Shown piece after piece: positions 62,273 through 64,000 of a stretch of DNA of 64,000 nucleotides (positions are counted from its first letter, which is position 1; each line of letters starts with the position of its first letter). The position numbers were made by a program, and so were the translations under genes. The notes beneath the pieces were generated by a model. It had not been told where the DNA came from. It did not search any database and worked only from the letters and a program-made list of their open reading frames with translations. The stretch lies in assembly GCA_964235495.1 (NCBI GenBank), contig CAXSAX010000008.1:38592-102591 (forward strand). Direction: 5' to 3'. The stretch is from LMUY01 sp964235495 (lineage in GTDB: Bacteria > Pseudomonadota > Alphaproteobacteria > Acetobacterales > Acetobacteraceae).

Positions 62273-63223
62273 ATGGCAGTGCGCAACGTGGCGACCGTGT
62301 TCGGCGGATCGGGCTTCCTGGGCCGCTACGTCGTCCAGCGCCTGGCCTCGGCCGGCTACATCACCCGGGTGGCGGTGCGGGACCCGGAAAGCGCCATGTT
62401 CCTGCGTCCGATGGGCCGGGTGGGGCAGATCGTGCCGATGTTCGCCTCCCTGGGCCAGGACGCCACGGTGGCCCAGGCGGTGGACGGCGCGGAGGTGGTG
62501 GTCAACCTGGTCGGCATGCTGGCCGAGCGCCGCGCCGGCGACTTCAACCGCATCCAGGCCGAGGGCGCGGGCCGCATCGCCGCCAAGGCCGCCGCGGCCG
62601 GCGTCGCGCGCATGGTGCACGTGTCGGCCATCGGCGCCGACGCGAACAGCCCAAGCCTGTACGCCCGCACCAAGGCCGCGGGCGAGGCGGCGGTGAAGGC
62701 GGCCCTGCCGGCCGCCGCCATCATGCGGCCCTCCCTGGTGTTCGGCGCGGAGGACAAGTTCTTCAATCGCTTCGCCGCCCTGGCGCAGTTCTCGCCCATC
62801 ATGCCGGTCATCGCCGGGGACACCAGGATGCAGCCCGTCTATGTGGGCGACGTGGCGGACGCGGTGCTGGCCGGGCTGACCGGGCTGGACACGGCCGGCC
62901 GCACCTACGAGCTGGGCGGCCCCGCCGTGTGGACGTTCCGCGAAATCCTGGCCTACATCCTCCAGGAAACCCGGCGTCGCCGGCCCCTGGTGAACATCCC
63001 GATGGGGCTGGCGCGGCTGCAAGCCTCGCTTGCCGAGAAGCTGCCCACCCGGCCCTTCACCCGGGACCAGCTGCTGCTGCTGTCGCGCGACAACGTGGTC
63101 TCGCCGGGCACGCCGGGCCTGCCGGAGCTGGGCATCGCGGCCACCCCGGTCGAGCTGGTGGTTCCCGAGTACTTGGACCGCTACCGGCCCGGCGGCGGCA
63201 AGCTGGAGCGTGTTCCGACCTGA
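62273..63223 (+). CDS. NAD(P)-binding complex I NDUFA9-family protein
   Basis: Protein of 316 aa of the extended/atypical SDR group. The N-terminal Rossmann motif TVFGGSGFLGRYVVQRLASAGY is clear, with VVNLVGMLAE and the YARTK site. This pattern is shared with NDUFA9-like accessory subunits of complex I seen in alphaproteobacteria. ATG 62273 has GAGAGG about eight bases upstream. Whether it joins complex I or acts as a separate reductase is not shown. Confidence 0.82.
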   Translation: MAVRNVATVFGGSGFLGRYVVQRLASAGYITRVAVRDPESAMFLRPMGRVGQIVPMFASLGQDATVAQAVDGAEVVVNLVGMLAERRAGDFNRIQAEGAGRIAAKAAAAGVARMVHVSAIGADANSPSLYARTKAAGEAAVKAALPAAAIMRPSLVFGAEDKFFNRFAALAQFSPIMPVIAGDTRMQPVYVGDVADAVLAGLTGLDTAGRTYELGGPAVWTFREILAYILQETRRRRPLVNIPMGLARLQASLAEKLPTRPFTRDQLLLLSRDNVVSPGTPGLPELGIAATPVELVVPEYLDRYRPGGGKLERVPT

Positions 63224-63396
63224 TTAGGGCCATTCCGGCCTATTATAAGACACGGTTGGCTCTGCGCCTTGCGACCCAGGATGCAAATGACGCGATAAAG
63301 GTCAACATAGCTACCTTACGCGTTGTTTTTCCTCTCGCCATCGCGATCGGCCTCAATTATATCGCGTGCCGACAGACATAAGCTGGGGACGAAACC

Positions 63397-64000
63397 GTGG
63401 CCGACCGCATGTTGCAGTTCGTTCGCCTGCCGCAAGAGACCCCGCAAAAGCGGACTGCGCCGGAACGCCGCGAGGATTTCGCCGAGATCTACCGCCGGTT
63501 CGACCCGGCGGCGGCCAGCGCCCAGGCCAGCCGGTGCAGCCAGTGCGGCATCCCGTTCTGCTCCATCCACTGCCCGCTCTCCAACAATATCCCGGACTGG
63601 CTGAAGCTCACCGCCGAGGGGCGGTTGCAGGAGGCCTACGAGGTCAGCTCCGCCACCAACAACTTCCCGGAGATTTGCGGCCGCATTTGCCCGCAGGATC
63701 GCCTGTGCGAGGGCAACTGCGTCATCGAGAAGGATTTCGAGAGCGTCACCATCGGCGCGGTCGAGCGCCACATCACCGATACCGCCTTCGCCGAGGGCTG
63801 GGTCAAGCCGCTGCGCCCCCGCCAGGAGCGGCCGCAATCGGTCGGCATCGTCGGCGCCGGCCCCGGCGGGCTGGCGGCGGCCGAGATGCTGCGCGCCAAA
63901 GGTTACCAGGTGCACGTGTACGACCGGCATGACCGGGTCGGCGGGCTGATGATCTACGGCATCCCCGGCTTCAAGCTGGAGAAGGAGATCGTGCTGCGCC
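63397..64000 (+). CDS. gltD: Glutamate synthase small subunit (5' part)
   Basis: The first about 201 residues of GltD, cut by the window end. N-terminal Fe-S cysteines appear in SRCSQCGIPFCSIHCPL and EICGRICPQDRLCEGNC. The FAD-binding motif VGIVGAGPGGLAAAEML follows, with HDRVGGLMIYGIPGFKLEK. It feeds electrons from NADPH to GltB for ammonia assimilation. The start is GTG 63397 (ATG 63409 is an alternative). gltB is not upstream; the 173-base leader is AT-richer and should hold the promoter. Confidence 0.94.
   Translation, partial: MADRMLQFVRLPQETPQKRTAPERREDFAEIYRRFDPAAASAQASRCSQCGIPFCSIHCPLSNNIPDWLKLTAEGRLQEAYEVSSATNNFPEICGRICPQDRLCEGNCVIEKDFESVTIGAVERHITDTAFAEGWVKPLRPRQERPQSVGIVGAGPGGLAAAEMLRAKGYQVHVYDRHDRVGGLMIYGIPGFKLEKEIVLR

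Noticed and set aside
61597..63381. 594-codon open frame spanning rnd, tRNA-Leu and the NDUFA9-like gene
   Set aside because: It crosses a tRNA gene, and its protein is a frame shadow of real genes on both sides.

Overview
The window is GC-rich (apart from one AT-rich islet), almost fully coding DNA from a free-living Gram-negative alphaproteobacterium, most likely Rhodospirillales and probably Acetobacteraceae. This placement is inferred from gene content and order, not from a database search. Supporting signs are rpoN-hpf beside lptCAB-kdsD, an hsp20-DUF1150 pair, mmcB, a phasin, clpS-clpA-DUF427, long-form HPF, and 6S RNA between zapA and the 5-formyl-THF cyclo-ligase gene. Genes overlap heavily through ATGA, GTGA and TAATG junctions, so many short operons are probably translationally coupled.

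Layout. 1-4157: a peptide/microcin-type ABC importer (yejA end, yejB, yejE, yejF). 4126-9141: PhoR-like sensor kinase, LpoA-like lipoprotein divergent from rsmI (the same neighbours as in E. coli), a small periplasmic molybdopterin-fold protein, and hemW. 9205-12630: a compact sugar-acid catabolic set (IlvD/Edd dehydratase, DHDPS-family aldolase, SDR). 12715-14778: a secreted protein resembling a phage tailspike. 14922-17408: metal/metalloid region with a CDF exporter behind a perfect palindrome and an ars operon (arsR, a 38-codon arsC remnant, arsH). 17546-30558: accessory metabolism, with a Tat-exported GH32 fructanase, a secreted protein with two degenerate SNase-like domains, YghU-type GST, MFS plus LigI-type hydrolase, a large molybdopterin oxidoreductase, two glycosyltransferases, enoyl-CoA hydratase and a GST.

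30572-38386: metK-trmB-membrane protein operon (the last gene appears frameshifted), hldE, a Rieske oxygenase, mmcB and a four-repeat membrane protein. 38465-43587: clpS, clpA-DUF427, phasin with a putative PhaR operator, and D,D-carboxypeptidase. 43674-48951: map-thioesterase-radC-small lipoprotein converging on thiE-fba. Between these lies an AT-rich islet of about 1.2 kb, bounded by an 8-bp direct repeat and carrying one orphan membrane protein gene.

48951-64000 is mostly housekeeping: zapA, 6S RNA, 5-formyl-THF cyclo-ligase with no ordinary start codon, YmdB phosphodiesterase, yebC-ruvC-ruvA, def-fmt, hsp20-DUF1150, rpoN-hpf, lptB-lptA-lptC-kdsD, rnd, tRNA-Leu(CAG), an NDUFA9-like reductase and the start of gltD.

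The most unusual items are the islet, genes too short for routine ORF calling (47-aa lipoprotein, 56-aa pre-zapA protein, arsC remnant), the non-canonical start of the folate gene, and the CDF exporter with a large inserted domain. No CRISPR array, integrase, transposase or prophage was seen. No gene-free stretch exceeds 300 bases.
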